NCBI RefSeq assembly: GCF_946221635.1
Contig: NZ_CAMIHB010000001.1
Location: 62,001 to 126,000, forward strand
DNA: 64,000 nucleotides
Direction of reading: 5' to 3'
DNA from: an uncultured Rhodoferax sp.
GTDB lineage: Bacteria; Pseudomonadota; Gammaproteobacteria; Burkholderiales; Burkholderiaceae_C
In this document: positions 42,931 to 51,851 of the stretch, piece by piece
How the letters are laid out: every line of letters begins with the position of its first letter
How positions within the stretch are numbered: the first letter of the stretch is position 1
Notes under the pieces: model-generated
What the model was told of the DNA's origin: nothing
Database searches by the model: none
What the model saw: the letters and a program-made list of their open reading frames with translations, nothing else
Made by a program: the position numbers and the translations under genes

Positions 42931-43986
42931 ATGCTGGTGTTGGGAATCGAGTCGTCCTGTGACGAAACAGGGGTGGCCATGGTGCAGTCGCAGGGCAGCG
43001 CCGTGCCCACGCTGCTGGCCCACGCGCTGCACAGCCAGATCGAGATGCACCAGGCCTATGGCGGCGTGGTGCCCGAGCTGGCCAGCCGCGACCACATCCG
43101 CCGCGTGCTGCCGCTGACCCAGCAGGTTCTCAACGACAGTGGCCGCAGCCTGCAGGACGTGGACGTGGTGGCCTACACGCGCGGCCCCGGCCTGGCCGGG
43201 GCGCTGCTGGTGGGCGCCGGTGTGGCCTGTGCCTTGGGCGCGGCCCTGGGCAAGCCGGTGCTGGGCGTGCACCACCTGGAGGGCCACCTGCTGTCGCCCT
43301 TTTTGAGTGCCGATCCGCCTGAATTTCCCTTTGTGGCCTTGCTGGTGTCTGGCGGCCATACCCAGTTGATGCGGGTGGACGGGGTCGGGCGTTATGAGTT
43401 GCTGGGCGAAACGATTGACGATGCTGCGGGCGAGGCCTTTGACAAATCCGCCAAGCTCATGGGCCTGGCCTATCCCGGTGGGCCGCTCTTGTCCAAGCTG
43501 GCAGAGCAGGGCAGTGCCACGGCCTATCCGTTGCCACGGCCGCTGTTGCACAGCGGCAATCTGGACTTTTCATTTGCGGGTCTCAAGACCGCCGTGCTGG
43601 TGCAAAGCCAGCGCATGGTGGCGGCAGCGGGGGTGGCCACTTTCGAAGCCTTGCCGCAGCCGCAGAAGGCGGATCTGGCGGCATCCACGCAGGCGGCGAT
43701 TGTCGAGGTGCTGTTGAAGAAATCGATGGCGGCCATCAAGCAAACGGGCCTGAAGCGCCTGGTGGTGGCGGGTGGTGTGGGTGCCAACCGCAAGCTGCGT
43801 GAATTGCTCAACGCCGAATGCGCCAAGCGCCAGGTGCGGGTGCATTACCCCGAGCTGCACCTGTGTACCGACAACGGCGCCATGATCGCCATGGCCGCGG
43901 CCATGCGGCTGCAGAGTGGTCTGCAGCAAGCCAGCGCGCACTACGCCTTCGACGTCAAGCCGCGCTGGCCCCTGCACCAGCTCTGA
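42931..43986 (+). CDS. tsaD: tRNA N6-threonylcarbamoyladenosine synthase subunit TsaD
   Basis: 351 residues from ATG 42931, preceded by GGAAGGAA. Transfers threonylcarbamoyl to A37 of ANN-decoding tRNAs with TsaB and TsaE. Motifs: LGIESSCDETGVA, metal-binding HxxxH as HLEGH, LVSGGHTQLM, DKSAKLMGLAYPGGP, and LCTDNGAMIA. Length is normal. Often beside rpsU in bacteria, but not here. Confidence 0.97.
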   Translation: MLVLGIESSCDETGVAMVQSQGSAVPTLLAHALHSQIEMHQAYGGVVPELASRDHIRRVLPLTQQVLNDSGRSLQDVDVVAYTRGPGLAGALLVGAGVACALGAALGKPVLGVHHLEGHLLSPFLSADPPEFPFVALLVSGGHTQLMRVDGVGRYELLGETIDDAAGEAFDKSAKLMGLAYPGGPLLSKLAEQGSATAYPLPRPLLHSGNLDFSFAGLKTAVLVQSQRMVAAAGVATFEALPQPQKADLAASTQAAIVEVLLKKSMAAIKQTGLKRLVVAGGVGANRKLRELLNAECAKRQVRVHYPELHLCTDNGAMIAMAAAMRLQSGLQQASAHYAFDVKPRWPLHQL

Positions 43987-43999
43987 GTCCGCGTGGGGC

Positions 44000-44389
44000 T
44001 TACAGGATGGTGAGTTCGGTGGCGGTGTTGACCGGCACCTTCTTGGCGAGCTTCAGGGTCAGCACGCCGTTTTCCAGCTTGGCTTCGCTGGCCGCGCTGT
44101 CGATGTCCAGCGGGAATTCGTAAGCGGCGCGGTAGCGGCGGGGCGCGTCCTCCTTGCTCTGGATGCGCACCACAGCGCCGTCGATGGAAATGCCCAACTG
44201 TTCCTTGGCGATGCCGGGCATGTCCAGGGTCAGCGTGTAGCTGGTCTCGTCCTGGGTATAGGCTGTGCCGTTCTGGCGGGCCGTGAAGAGGGCGTCCTGC
44301 AGGAAACGGTCAACGGAACGGCCTGCATGTGCGTACACCGGACGGCGCACAGAAGACTGGAACACGGAAGGTGCAGAGGCAAAAAACAT
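44000..44389 (-). CDS. Small heat-shock protein (Hsp20)
   Basis: 129 residues. Alpha-crystallin-domain holdase. Starts at ATG 44389 with TAGGAG upstream. The core strands YTLTLDMPGIAKEQLGI and the conserved ENGVLTLKLAKK (the A-x-x-x-n-G-v-L motif) are clear; the C-terminal extension is short and lacks a normal I-x-I/V motif, ending TELTIL. Convergent with tsaD (13 bp). Confidence 0.92.
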   Translation of the reverse strand: MFFASAPSVFQSSVRRPVYAHAGRSVDRFLQDALFTARQNGTAYTQDETSYTLTLDMPGIAKEQLGISIDGAVVRIQSKEDAPRRYRAAYEFPLDIDSAASEAKLENGVLTLKLAKKVPVNTATELTIL

Positions 44390-44483
44390 GGTGTGGACTC
44401 CTAGTACACTGCGCGGCTCTCACCGTGAGCGCCGCATGGTTCCCAACTGAGCGCTATCCCTCGCATTTCAAGAGAAATTTCCC

Positions 44484-45797
44484 ATGTTTATTCTTTCCCG
44501 CCAGGTATTGAAATTGGGCGCGCAAGCGCTATGTACGGCCGCCCTGTCCCTGTCGGTCGCCTGGGCCCAGAGCGCTGCGCCCATCAAGGTGGCGGTGATC
44601 GAAGGCTTCAGTGGTGCCAACGCCGGCGGCGGTGAGGCCGCCTTCCGCAACTTCGTCTGGGCGGTGGAGCGCGTCAATGCGCGTGGGGGAGTGAAGCTGC
44701 CCGCCAGCGCGGGGGGCAATGTGCCGCTGCAGCTGGAGCGTTTTGACAGCAAGGGCCAGGCCGAAGAAGCCCTGTCGGCCCTGCGCTCGGCCATCGATGG
44801 CGGCGCCCGTGTGATCCTGCAGGGCAATTCCTCGGCGGTGGCCGCTGCCCTGATCGACGCCATCAACAAGCACAACGAGCGTGATCCTGCGCGCCGCGTG
44901 CTGTTCCTGAACTACGCGGCCGTGCTGCCCGAGCTGACCAACGAGAAGTGCAGCTTCTGGCACTTCCGTTTTGACGCGCACTCCGACATGCGCATGGCTG
45001 CGCTCATGGATGTGCTCAAGGACGACAAGGCCTTGAAGAGCGTTTACCTCATTGGCCAGGACTACAGCTTTGGCCAGGCCGTGGCGCGCGAAGCCAAACG
45101 CCAGCTGGGCGTGTTGCGCCCCGACGTGCAGGTGGTGGGGGAGGAGCTGCACCCGCTGGGTCGCGTCAAAGACTTTTTGCCCTACGCCACCAAGATCAAG
45201 GCCAGCGGCGCGGGCGCGGTCATCACCGGCAACTTCGGCACCGACCTGAGCCTGCTCATCAAGGCGGCCAAGGATGTGGGCTTTGACGGCAAGTTCTACA
45301 CCTTCTACGGCAACGCCCTGGGCGCGCCGGCCGCCATTGGCGATGCCGGTCTGGGCAAGGTGGTGGCCGTGGCCGACTGGCTGCCCAATGTGCAGACGGC
45401 CGCCAGCGAGTCCTTCTACAAGGCCTTTCGCCAGCGCTATCCCAAGCCCGAGGATGACTATGTGCACATGCGCATGCAACTGCTCATCGAATCCCTGGCG
45501 CAGGGGCTGGAAGCCGCCGGCAAGCAGGGCGGCGTCTCTGCCAGCGGCGTTGTCGATACGGTGGCCCTGGCCCAGCAGCTGGAAAAGACCAGCCTGACCT
45601 TCAGCGGCCAGACCGGCAGCATGCGTGCGGCCGATCACCAGTTCCAGCAGCCGCTGGTGGTGGGGGTGATGGACCGCCAGGGAACGCCAGGCGTCAAGTT
45701 CGATGTGGAAGGTTCGGGATACGGGTTCCGTGTAGTGAAAAATGTGTCGGCCGCAGCGGCCGAACAGCCCACCAGCTGCAAGATGGTGCGTCCCTGA
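44484..45797 (+). CDS. Branched-chain amino-acid-type ABC substrate-binding protein (orphan)
   Basis: 437 residues. Signal peptide with cleavage near SVAWAQ, then a LivK-like Leu/Ile/Val-binding fold: IKVAVIEGFSGANAGGGEA, VILQGNSSAVAAAL, VYLIGQDYSFGQAVA and ITGNFGTDLSLLIKAA. Ligand unknown; family members bind amino acids, amides, urea or aromatics. No permease or ATPase gene is adjacent, so it must share one from elsewhere. The TATAAT before rpsO follows 12 bp after its stop. Confidence 0.9.
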   Translation: MFILSRQVLKLGAQALCTAALSLSVAWAQSAAPIKVAVIEGFSGANAGGGEAAFRNFVWAVERVNARGGVKLPASAGGNVPLQLERFDSKGQAEEALSALRSAIDGGARVILQGNSSAVAAALIDAINKHNERDPARRVLFLNYAAVLPELTNEKCSFWHFRFDAHSDMRMAALMDVLKDDKALKSVYLIGQDYSFGQAVAREAKRQLGVLRPDVQVVGEELHPLGRVKDFLPYATKIKASGAGAVITGNFGTDLSLLIKAAKDVGFDGKFYTFYGNALGAPAAIGDAGLGKVVAVADWLPNVQTAASESFYKAFRQRYPKPEDDYVHMRMQLLIESLAQGLEAAGKQGGVSASGVVDTVALAQQLEKTSLTFSGQTGSMRAADHQFQQPLVVGVMDRQGTPGVKFDVEGSGYGFRVVKNVSAAAAEQPTSCKMVRP

Positions 45798-45808
45798 TGC
45801 GGTCGGGT

Positions 45809-45814
45809 TATAAT
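45809..45814 (+). promoter_or_regulatory. Likely -10 box of rpsO-pnp
   Basis: A perfect TATAAT 124 bp upstream of rpsO, just after the preceding gene. No good -35 hexamer at 16-18 bp. The leader (about 118 nt) may hold the S15 autoregulatory site. Confidence 0.5.
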
Positions 45815-45937
45815 CGAGCGGCTTTGCATCCCGCAAGGCGCACGCCAAGCGCAGTTCCAGCCCTTGGCGCAAGTTGTAACCACCGGGACACCACCTGACT
45901 CCATGCGAGTTCGGAGGCCCCATCCAGAGGAAAAACC

Positions 45938-46204
45938 ATGATCGCTTCCAGCATCAAAGCCGCCGTTGTCAAGGACAACGCCCGTTCCGCTTCCGATACC
46001 GGCTCTCCCGAAGTGCAAGTTGCACTGCTGACCGCCCGTATCAACGAGCTGACCCCCCACTTCAAGACCCACGCCAAGGACCACCACGGTCGCCGCGGCC
46101 TGCTGCGCATGGTGAGCCGCCGCCGCAAGCTGCTGGACTACCTCAAGTCCAAGGACGCTGACCGCTACGTTGCCCTGATCACCAAGCTGGGTCTGCGCAA
46201 GTAA
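45938..46204 (+). CDS. rpsO: 30S ribosomal protein S15
   Basis: 88 residues, primary 16S-binding protein that often represses its own mRNA. Recognised by TGSPEVQVALLTARI, HFKTHAKDHHGRRGLL and the C-terminal YVALITKLGLRK. Good AGAGGAAAAACC site before ATG 45938. Followed by a strong terminator, then pnp. Confidence 0.98.
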   Translation: MIASSIKAAVVKDNARSASDTGSPEVQVALLTARINELTPHFKTHAKDHHGRRGLLRMVSRRRKLLDYLKSKDADRYVALITKLGLRK

Positions 46205-46223
46205 GCACCACACAGAATGAAAA

Positions 46224-46258
46224 GCGCCTGAGTTAGGTCACTAGCTCAGGCGTTTTTT
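46224..46258 (+). terminator. Rho-independent terminator after rpsO
   Basis: CGCCTGAGTTAG pairs with CTAGCTCAGGCG (one G-T wobble) around GTCA, then TTTTTT. It separates rpsO from pnp; in many bacteria the two are partly co-transcribed and processed by RNase III. Confidence 0.95.
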
Positions 46259-46423
46259 ACTTCGGAGACGACAAAAACAGAGCGAAGCTGTGTCATTCCA
46301 AAGCCGAAGCCCCGGTGCGGGCCGTCTCTGGAATGGCATCGTGGACTGTGGTGTTGGCTCCGGGCTCGGGTGGAATGGCCTGCATTCCCCGCATAGAAAC
46401 AGACACTCACAGGAGAGACAACC

Positions 46424-48541
46424 ATGAGCATTTTCAACAAAGTCACCAAGACCTTCCAATGGGGCCAACACACGGTCACCATGGAGACCGGCGAAATCGC
46501 CCGCCAATCCACCGGCGCTGTGCTGCTGGACATGGACGGCACCGTGGTGCTGGCCACCGTGGTCGGCAAGACCGAAGGCAAGCCCGGCCAGGACTTCTTC
46601 CCCCTGACGGTGGACTACCTGGAAAAGTCTTACGCCGCCGGCAAGATCCCCGGCTCCTTCTTCAAGCGTGAAGGCCGTCCCAGCGAGTACGAGACGCTGA
46701 CCAGCCGCCTGATCGACCGCCCCATCCGCCCCCTGTTCCCCGAAGGCTTCTTCAACGAAGTGCACGTGGTCGTGCACACCGTGTCGCTGAACCCCGAAGT
46801 GGACGCCGACATCGCCGCCATGATTGCGGTGAGCGCGGCCCTGTCCGTGTCCGGCATCCCCTTCAACGGCCCCATTGGTGCCGCCCGCGTGGGCTACATC
46901 AACGGTGAGTACGTGCTCAACCCCGGTCAGACCCAGCGCAAGGATTCCGTGATGGACCTGGTGGTGGCCGGTACCGAAGCCGCCGTGCTGATGGTGGAAT
47001 CCGAAGCCCTGCAACTGTCCGAAGAAATCATGCTGGGCGCCGTGGTCTATGGCCACGAGCAGGGCAAGATCGCCATCAACGCCATCCACGAGCTGGTGCG
47101 CGACGCTGGCAAGCCCGTGTGGGACTGGAAGCCCGCTGCCAAGGACGAAAGCCTGGTCGCTAAAGTGGGTGCCCTGGCCCAGGACAAGCTGGCCGCCGCC
47201 TACCAGATCCGCAATAAGCAAGCCCGTACCCAGGCTTGCCGCGCGGCCTATGCCGAGGTGTTTGCCGGCCTGAAGGCCGAAGGCCTGGAGTTCGACAGCG
47301 TGGCTGTGGAAGGCCTGCTGTTCGAGATCGAAGCGAAGATCGTGCGCAGCCAGATCCTGGCCGGTGAGCCCCGTATCGACGGCCGCGACACCCGCACCGT
47401 GCGCGCCATCGAAATCCGCAACAGCGTGCTGCCCCGTACCCACGGTTCCGCCCTGTTCACCCGCGGCGAAACCCAGGCCCTGGTGATTGCCACCCTGGGC
47501 ACCGAGCGTGACGCCCAGCGCATCGACGCACTCTCTGGCGAGTTCGAAGAGCGCTTCATGCTGCACTACAACATGCCCCCCTTCGCCACCGGCGAAACCG
47601 GCCGCGTGGGCACGCCCAAGCGCCGCGAAATCGGGCATGGCCGTCTGGCCAAGCGCGCCCTGGTGGCCGTGCTGCCGACCAAGGAAGAGTTTCCCTACTC
47701 GATCCGCGTGGTGTCTGAAATCACCGAGTCCAACGGATCTTCCTCCATGGCCTCCGTCTGCGGCGGCTGTCTGTCCATGATGGACGCCGGCGTGCCCCTG
47801 AAGGCGCACGTGGCCGGTATCGCCATGGGCCTGATCAAGGAAGACAACCGCTTCGCCGTGCTGACCGACATCCTGGGTGACGAAGATCACCTGGGCGACA
47901 TGGACTTCAAGGTGGCCGGTACCACCAACGGCATTACCGCCCTGCAGATGGACATCAAGATCCAGGGCATCACCAAGGAAATCATGCAAGTTGCCCTGGC
48001 CCAGGCCAAGGAAGCGCGCATGCACATCCTGGGCGAGATGCAAAAGGCCATGGGCGAAGCCAAGACCGAAGTGTCCAGCTTCGCACCCAAGCTCTACACC
48101 ATGAAGATCAACCCCGAGAAGATCCGTGACGTGATTGGCAAGGGCGGCGCCGTGATCCGTGCGCTGACCGAGGAAACCGGCACCCAGATCAACATCGAGG
48201 AAGACGGCACCATCACCATCGCCGCCACCGATGGCGCCAAGGCCGACGAGGCCAAGAAGCGTATCGAACAGATCACGGCCGAAGTCGAAATCGGCAAGGT
48301 CTACGAAGGTCCCATCACCAAGATCCTGGATTTCGGTGCCCTGGTCAATCTGCTGCCCGGCAAGGACGGTCTGCTGCACATCAGCCAGATCGCCCACGAG
48401 CGCGTCGAGAAGGTCACGGACTACCTGTCCGAAGGCCAGATCGTCAAGGTCAAGGTGCTGGAAACCGACGAAAAGGGCCGCATCAAGCTGTCCATGAAGG
48501 CGCTGCTGGACCGTCCGGCCCAGAACGGCGAACAGGTCTAA
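46424..48541 (+). CDS. pnp: Polyribonucleotide nucleotidyltransferase
   Basis: 705 residues. Phosphorolytic 3'-5' exoribonuclease of the degradosome. Two RNase PH domains (VLLDMDGTVVLATVV; RTHGSALFTRGETQALV), a KH domain (IRDVIGKGGAVIRALTEETG) and a C-terminal S1 domain (KVYEGPITKILDFGALVNLL). Strong ACAGGAGAGAC site before ATG 46424. The 165-bp leader after the rpsO terminator may host the usual autocontrol by PNPase/RNase III. Followed by a dispersed repeat. Confidence 0.98.
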   Translation: MSIFNKVTKTFQWGQHTVTMETGEIARQSTGAVLLDMDGTVVLATVVGKTEGKPGQDFFPLTVDYLEKSYAAGKIPGSFFKREGRPSEYETLTSRLIDRPIRPLFPEGFFNEVHVVVHTVSLNPEVDADIAAMIAVSAALSVSGIPFNGPIGAARVGYINGEYVLNPGQTQRKDSVMDLVVAGTEAAVLMVESEALQLSEEIMLGAVVYGHEQGKIAINAIHELVRDAGKPVWDWKPAAKDESLVAKVGALAQDKLAAAYQIRNKQARTQACRAAYAEVFAGLKAEGLEFDSVAVEGLLFEIEAKIVRSQILAGEPRIDGRDTRTVRAIEIRNSVLPRTHGSALFTRGETQALVIATLGTERDAQRIDALSGEFEERFMLHYNMPPFATGETGRVGTPKRREIGHGRLAKRALVAVLPTKEEFPYSIRVVSEITESNGSSSMASVCGGCLSMMDAGVPLKAHVAGIAMGLIKEDNRFAVLTDILGDEDHLGDMDFKVAGTTNGITALQMDIKIQGITKEIMQVALAQAKEARMHILGEMQKAMGEAKTEVSSFAPKLYTMKINPEKIRDVIGKGGAVIRALTEETGTQINIEEDGTITIAATDGAKADEAKKRIEQITAEVEIGKVYEGPITKILDFGALVNLLPGKDGLLHISQIAHERVEKVTDYLSEGQIVKVKVLETDEKGRIKLSMKALLDRPAQNGEQV

Positions 48542-48549
48542 ATCAAGCT

Positions 48550-48605
48550 GCTATTGATTCTGTAGCTGCTCGCGCAATATGTACGGGGGCTACAGCCTGA
48601 TTTGG
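48550..48605 (+). repeat. Dispersed repeat, copy 10 (pnp-quinone oxidoreductase gap)
   Basis: GCTATTGATTCTGTAGCTGC, then TCGCGCAATATGTACGGGGG and CTACAGCCTGATTTGGC. It fills nearly the whole gap, ending 2 bp before the next start codon, which therefore lacks a normal ribosome-binding site. Confidence 0.8.
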
Positions 48606-48607
48606 CT

Positions 48608-49603
48608 ATGAAAGCGGTTGAAATCTCCTCCTTTGGTGCGCCAGACGTCTTGCGTCTGGTGGACTGCGCTGCGCCGGTTGCCGGGGCAGGGGAGGTGCTC
48701 ATCCGCGTGGCTGCCAGCGGTATCAACCGGCCTGACGTGCTGCAGCGTGCCGGGCACTACCCGGCCCCTGCGGGTGCGTCGACCCTGCCGGGCCTGGAAG
48801 TGGCGGGCACCATCGTCGATGGGGATGCCGCGGCCATGCAGGCGGCGGGTTTTCAACCGGGCGACCGTGTGTGCGCTCTGGTGGCGGGCGGTGGCTATGC
48901 CGAACTCTGCGTGGCGCCCGTGGGCCAATGCCTGCCGGTGCCTGCCGGCTGGAGTGATGTGGAGGCCGCCAGCCTGCCCGAGACGCTGTTTACCGTGTGG
49001 AGCAATGTGTTCGATCGCGGCCGCCTGCAGGCCGGGGAGACCCTGCTGGTGCAGGGTGGCACGAGCGGCATCGGCGTTACCGCCATCCAACTGGCAAAAG
49101 CGATGGGTGCGACTGTGCTGGCCACGGCGGGCAGCGATGAGAAATGTGCGGCTTGCCTGGCGCTGGGTGCTGACCATGCCATCAACTACAAGACCCAGGA
49201 CTTCCAGGCCGAGGCGCTGCGCCTTACCGGCGGTCGGGGCGTGGATGTGGTGCTGGACATGGTGGCGGGCGCCTATGTGGCGCGCGAAGTGCAGTGTCTG
49301 GCGGAAGACGGTCGCCTGGTCATCATTGCGGTGCAGGGCGGTGTGCAGAGCGAGATCAACGCCGGGTTGGTGCTGCGCAAGCGCCTGACCATCACGGGGT
49401 CTACGCTGCGCGCGCGGCCCGTGGCCTTCAAGTCGGCGATTGCGGCAGCGTGTCGGCGCGTCATCTGGCCTCTGCTGGAAGCTGGCCGCGTCAAGGCGGT
49501 GATCCACAGCGTGTTTGCGCCAGCCGACGCGGCCCAAGCCCATGTGCTGATGGAGAGCAACCAGCATGTGGGCAAGATTGTTTTGAAGTGGGATGCAGCA
49601 TGA
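48608..49603 (+). CDS. NAD(P)H quinone oxidoreductase, PIG3/zeta-crystallin type
   Basis: 331 residues from ATG 48608 (TTG 48602 also possible). Medium-chain dehydrogenase without zinc ligands. Features: GINRPDVLQRAGHYPAP, substrate/NADPH site LVQGGTSGIGVTAIQLAKA and VLDMVAGAYVAREVQCLAEDG over two segments, all typical of the TP53I3-like quinone reductases. Stop overlaps tpiA start (ATGA), so it is coupled to tpiA, secG and possibly downstream. Confidence 0.9.
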   Translation: MKAVEISSFGAPDVLRLVDCAAPVAGAGEVLIRVAASGINRPDVLQRAGHYPAPAGASTLPGLEVAGTIVDGDAAAMQAAGFQPGDRVCALVAGGGYAELCVAPVGQCLPVPAGWSDVEAASLPETLFTVWSNVFDRGRLQAGETLLVQGGTSGIGVTAIQLAKAMGATVLATAGSDEKCAACLALGADHAINYKTQDFQAEALRLTGGRGVDVVLDMVAGAYVAREVQCLAEDGRLVIIAVQGGVQSEINAGLVLRKRLTITGSTLRARPVAFKSAIAAACRRVIWPLLEAGRVKAVIHSVFAPADAAQAHVLMESNQHVGKIVLKWDAA

Positions 49604-50343
49604 AGAAGAAATTGATTGCCGGCAACTGGAAGATGAATGGTTCCACCGAGGCCAATGCGGCCTTGGTGGGGCAGTTGCTGGTGGGTGCGGGGCAGGCAAC
49701 TTGCGGTATTGCCGTGTGCGTGCCGGCGCCCTACCTGGCCCAGGTGGTGGGACTGGTCAAGGGCAGCCCGATTGCCGTGGGGGCGCAGGATGTGTCCGTA
49801 CACGCCTCGGGTGCCTACACCGGTGAAACCTCTGCGGGTATGTTGCGCGACCTTGGTGTGCGTTACGCCATCGTGGGCCATTCCGAACGCCGCCAGTACC
49901 ATGGGGAAACCGACGCGGTGGTGGCCGGCAAGGCCCAGGCCGCTTTGGCGGCCGGCATCACGCCCATTGTCTGCGTGGGCGAGACCTTGCAGGAGCGCGA
50001 GGCAGGGCTGACGGAAGAGGTGGTGAAGCGCCAGATGGCGGCGGTCATCCACACCAACGGCCATTGCATTAGTGAGATTGTGGTGGCCTATGAGCCTGTC
50101 TGGGCCATTGGCACCGGCAAGACTGCCACCCCGGAGCAGGCCCAGCAGGTGCACGCCGTGCTGCGCACACAGCTGCAGGCGGCCACTGCGCATGCGGACC
50201 GCATCCAGATCCTGTACGGTGGCAGCATGAATGCCGCCAATGCCGCCGAGCTGCTGGCGCAGCCGGACATCGACGGTGGCCTGGTGGGTGGCGCGTCGCT
50301 CAAGGCCCCTGACTTTCTGACCATCATCGCCGCAGCCGCCTGA
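49600..50343 (+). CDS. tpiA: Triosephosphate isomerase
   Basis: 247 residues. Interconverts dihydroxyacetone phosphate and glyceraldehyde-3-phosphate. N-terminal AGNWKMNGS (catalytic Lys), His in VGHSERRQYHGE, catalytic Glu in VAYEPVWAIGTGKTAT, and phosphate-binding ILYGGSMNAAN and GGLVGGASL. Start overlaps the upstream stop by 4 bp; secG follows by 32 bp. Confidence 0.98.
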   Translation: MKKKLIAGNWKMNGSTEANAALVGQLLVGAGQATCGIAVCVPAPYLAQVVGLVKGSPIAVGAQDVSVHASGAYTGETSAGMLRDLGVRYAIVGHSERRQYHGETDAVVAGKAQAALAAGITPIVCVGETLQEREAGLTEEVVKRQMAAVIHTNGHCISEIVVAYEPVWAIGTGKTATPEQAQQVHAVLRTQLQAATAHADRIQILYGGSMNAANAAELLAQPDIDGGLVGGASLKAPDFLTIIAAAA

Positions 50344-50375
50344 GCTTGCGCAGTTTTTCATTTGAGGAGTTTTCC

Positions 50376-50738
50376 ATGAGTTTTGTTGTCACCATCATCC
50401 TGACTGTGCAAATGCTGTCGGCTCTGGCCATGATCGGCCTGATCCTGGTGCAGCACGGCAAGGGTGCTGACATGGGTGCGGCCTTTGGCAGCGGTGGTTC
50501 CGGCAGCCTGTTCGGTGCCAGCGGCAGTGCCAACTTCCTGTCCCGCACCACTGCCATCCTGGCGACGGTGTTCTTTGTCTGCACGCTGGCCTTGGCCTAC
50601 TTCGGCAATCTGCGTCCTGCCAGCTCCGGCTCCGTGCTGGAGGGGGCCGCCGCCGTGGCGCCCGCTGCGGCGCCGTCTGCAGCCGTGTCGGCGCCTGCCG
50701 CACCTGCAACGGGTGCTGCGCAGATTCCGTCCAAGTAA
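50376..50738 (+). CDS. secG: Protein translocase subunit SecG
   Basis: 120 residues, inner-membrane part of SecYEG. Two membrane segments flank the conserved GKGADMGAAFGSGGSGSLFG loop. GAGGAG precedes ATG 50376. The last 40 residues form an Ala/Pro-rich tail not needed for function in other species. Conserved tpiA-secG-tRNA-Leu-nuo order. Confidence 0.96.
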   Translation: MSFVVTIILTVQMLSALAMIGLILVQHGKGADMGAAFGSGGSGSLFGASGSANFLSRTTAILATVFFVCTLALAYFGNLRPASSGSVLEGAAAVAPAAAPSAAVSAPAAPATGAAQIPSK

Positions 50739-50853
50739 CTGGTTTTAAATGCCTTGCCCCTGCCAGCGGCAGGGTAAATTCAGGGTAAACTCTAGGGCTG
50801 GTGAATAAGCAAATGCCGGAAGGCTCCTCAGGCAAATTCACCAGCTGAGAACC

Positions 50854-50938
50854 GCCGTCGTGGTGAAATTGGTAGACACGCTATCTTGAGGGGGTAGTGG
50901 CGAAAGCTGTGCGAGTTCGAGTCTCGCCGACGGCACCA
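50854..50938 (+). tRNA. tRNA-Leu (anticodon GAG)
   Basis: 85 nt with encoded CCA. Acceptor GCCGTCG pairs with CGACGGC; D-arm with GGTAGACAC; anticodon stem CTATC/GGTAG with 7-nt loop TTGAGGG (anticodon GAG, codons CUC/CUU); long variable arm GTGGCGAAAGCTGT; T-loop GAGTTCGAGTCTC. Confidence 0.97.
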
Positions 50939-50947
50939 AAACAATTC

Positions 50948-50976
50948 AGCCCGGCCAGTGCGCCACTGGCCGGGCT
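50948..50976. terminator. 13-bp perfect hairpin between tRNA-Leu and nuoA
   Basis: AGCCCGGCCAGTG pairs perfectly with CACTGGCCGGGCT around a CGC loop. No T tract follows, so it may be an RNA processing site, an attenuator or an mRNA 5' stabiliser rather than an intrinsic terminator. Confidence 0.5.
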
Positions 50977-50999
50977 GTCATGGTGATCAGAATCTCAAG

Positions 51000-51359
51000 A
51001 TGAACCTCGATCAATATCTCCCCGTACTCTTGTTCATCTTGGTCGGTATCGGTGTGGGTGTCGTGCCCCAGGTACTCGGCTACATCCTCGGGCCCAATCG
51101 CCCAGACCCCGCCAAAAACTCCCCTTACGAATGCGGCTTCGAAGCGTTTGAAGACGCCCGCATGAAGTTCGATGTGCGCTACTACCTGGTTGCCATCCTC
51201 TTCATTCTTTTCGACCTTGAAACAGCCTTTCTGTTTCCCTGGGCCGTGTCTCTGAAAGACATTGGCATGCTGGGTTTCCTCATTGGCGCAGAGTTCGTGG
51301 TGGTGCTGACCATCGGCTTTGTCTACATGTGGAAAAAAGGCGCCCTGGACTGGGAGTGA
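51000..51359 (+). CDS. nuoA: NADH-quinone oxidoreductase subunit A
   Basis: 119 residues, membrane subunit of complex I with three hydrophobic helices. The conserved loop KNSPYECGFEAFEDARMKFD contains the Cys/Glu block that moves during quinone coupling. ATG 51000 is chosen by family length. First gene of nuoA-N; 4 bp before nuoB. Confidence 0.97.
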   Translation: MNLDQYLPVLLFILVGIGVGVVPQVLGYILGPNRPDPAKNSPYECGFEAFEDARMKFDVRYYLVAILFILFDLETAFLFPWAVSLKDIGMLGFLIGAEFVVVLTIGFVYMWKKGALDWE

Positions 51360-51363
51360 TCCA

Positions 51364-51843
51364 ATGATTGAAGGTGTTCTCAAAGAAGGCTTTGTCACCA
51401 CGAGCTACGACTCGGTGGTGAACTGGGCCAAGACTGGCTCCATTTGGCCCATGACCTTTGGTCTGGCCTGTTGCGCCGTGGAAATGATGCACGCGGCGGC
51501 GGCCCGCTACGATCTGAGCCGCTTTGGCTCCGAGGTGTTTCGCGCCAGCCCGCGCCAGTCGGACCTCATGATCGTGGCCGGCACGCTGTGCAACAAGATG
51601 GCGCCGGCTCTGCGCAAGGTCTACGACCAGATGTCCGAGCCGCGCTGGGTTATCAGCATGGGCTCCTGCGCTAACGGCGGTGGCTACTACCACTACAGCT
51701 ATTCCGTCGTGCGCGGCTGTGACCGCATCGTGCCGGTGGACGTCTATGTTCCGGGCTGCCCGCCTACCGCAGAAGCCTTGGTCTACGGCATTCTGCAACT
51801 GCAGCAGAAGATCCGTCGTACTGAAACCATTGCCCGGGCCTGA
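51364..51843 (+). CDS. nuoB: NADH-quinone oxidoreductase subunit B
   Basis: 159 residues. Holds the terminal [4Fe-4S] cluster N2 next to the quinone site. The ligands are seen as the tandem Cys in FGLACCAVEMM, the Cys in MGSCANGGG and the Cys in VPGCPPTAEAL. Starts 4 bp after nuoA; nuoC follows by 8 bp. Confidence 0.98.
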   Translation: MIEGVLKEGFVTTSYDSVVNWAKTGSIWPMTFGLACCAVEMMHAAAARYDLSRFGSEVFRASPRQSDLMIVAGTLCNKMAPALRKVYDQMSEPRWVISMGSCANGGGYYHYSYSVVRGCDRIVPVDVYVPGCPPTAEALVYGILQLQQKIRRTETIARA

Positions 51844-51851
51844 GGACATCT

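Noticed and set aside
46241..48397. 718-codon open frame antisense to pnp
   Set aside because: Shadow of pnp; no domain, start signal or context.
50745..50790. CCCTGCC-AGC-GGCAGGG hairpin after secG as terminator
   Set aside because: Stem is plausible but no T tract follows and it is short; left uncalled.
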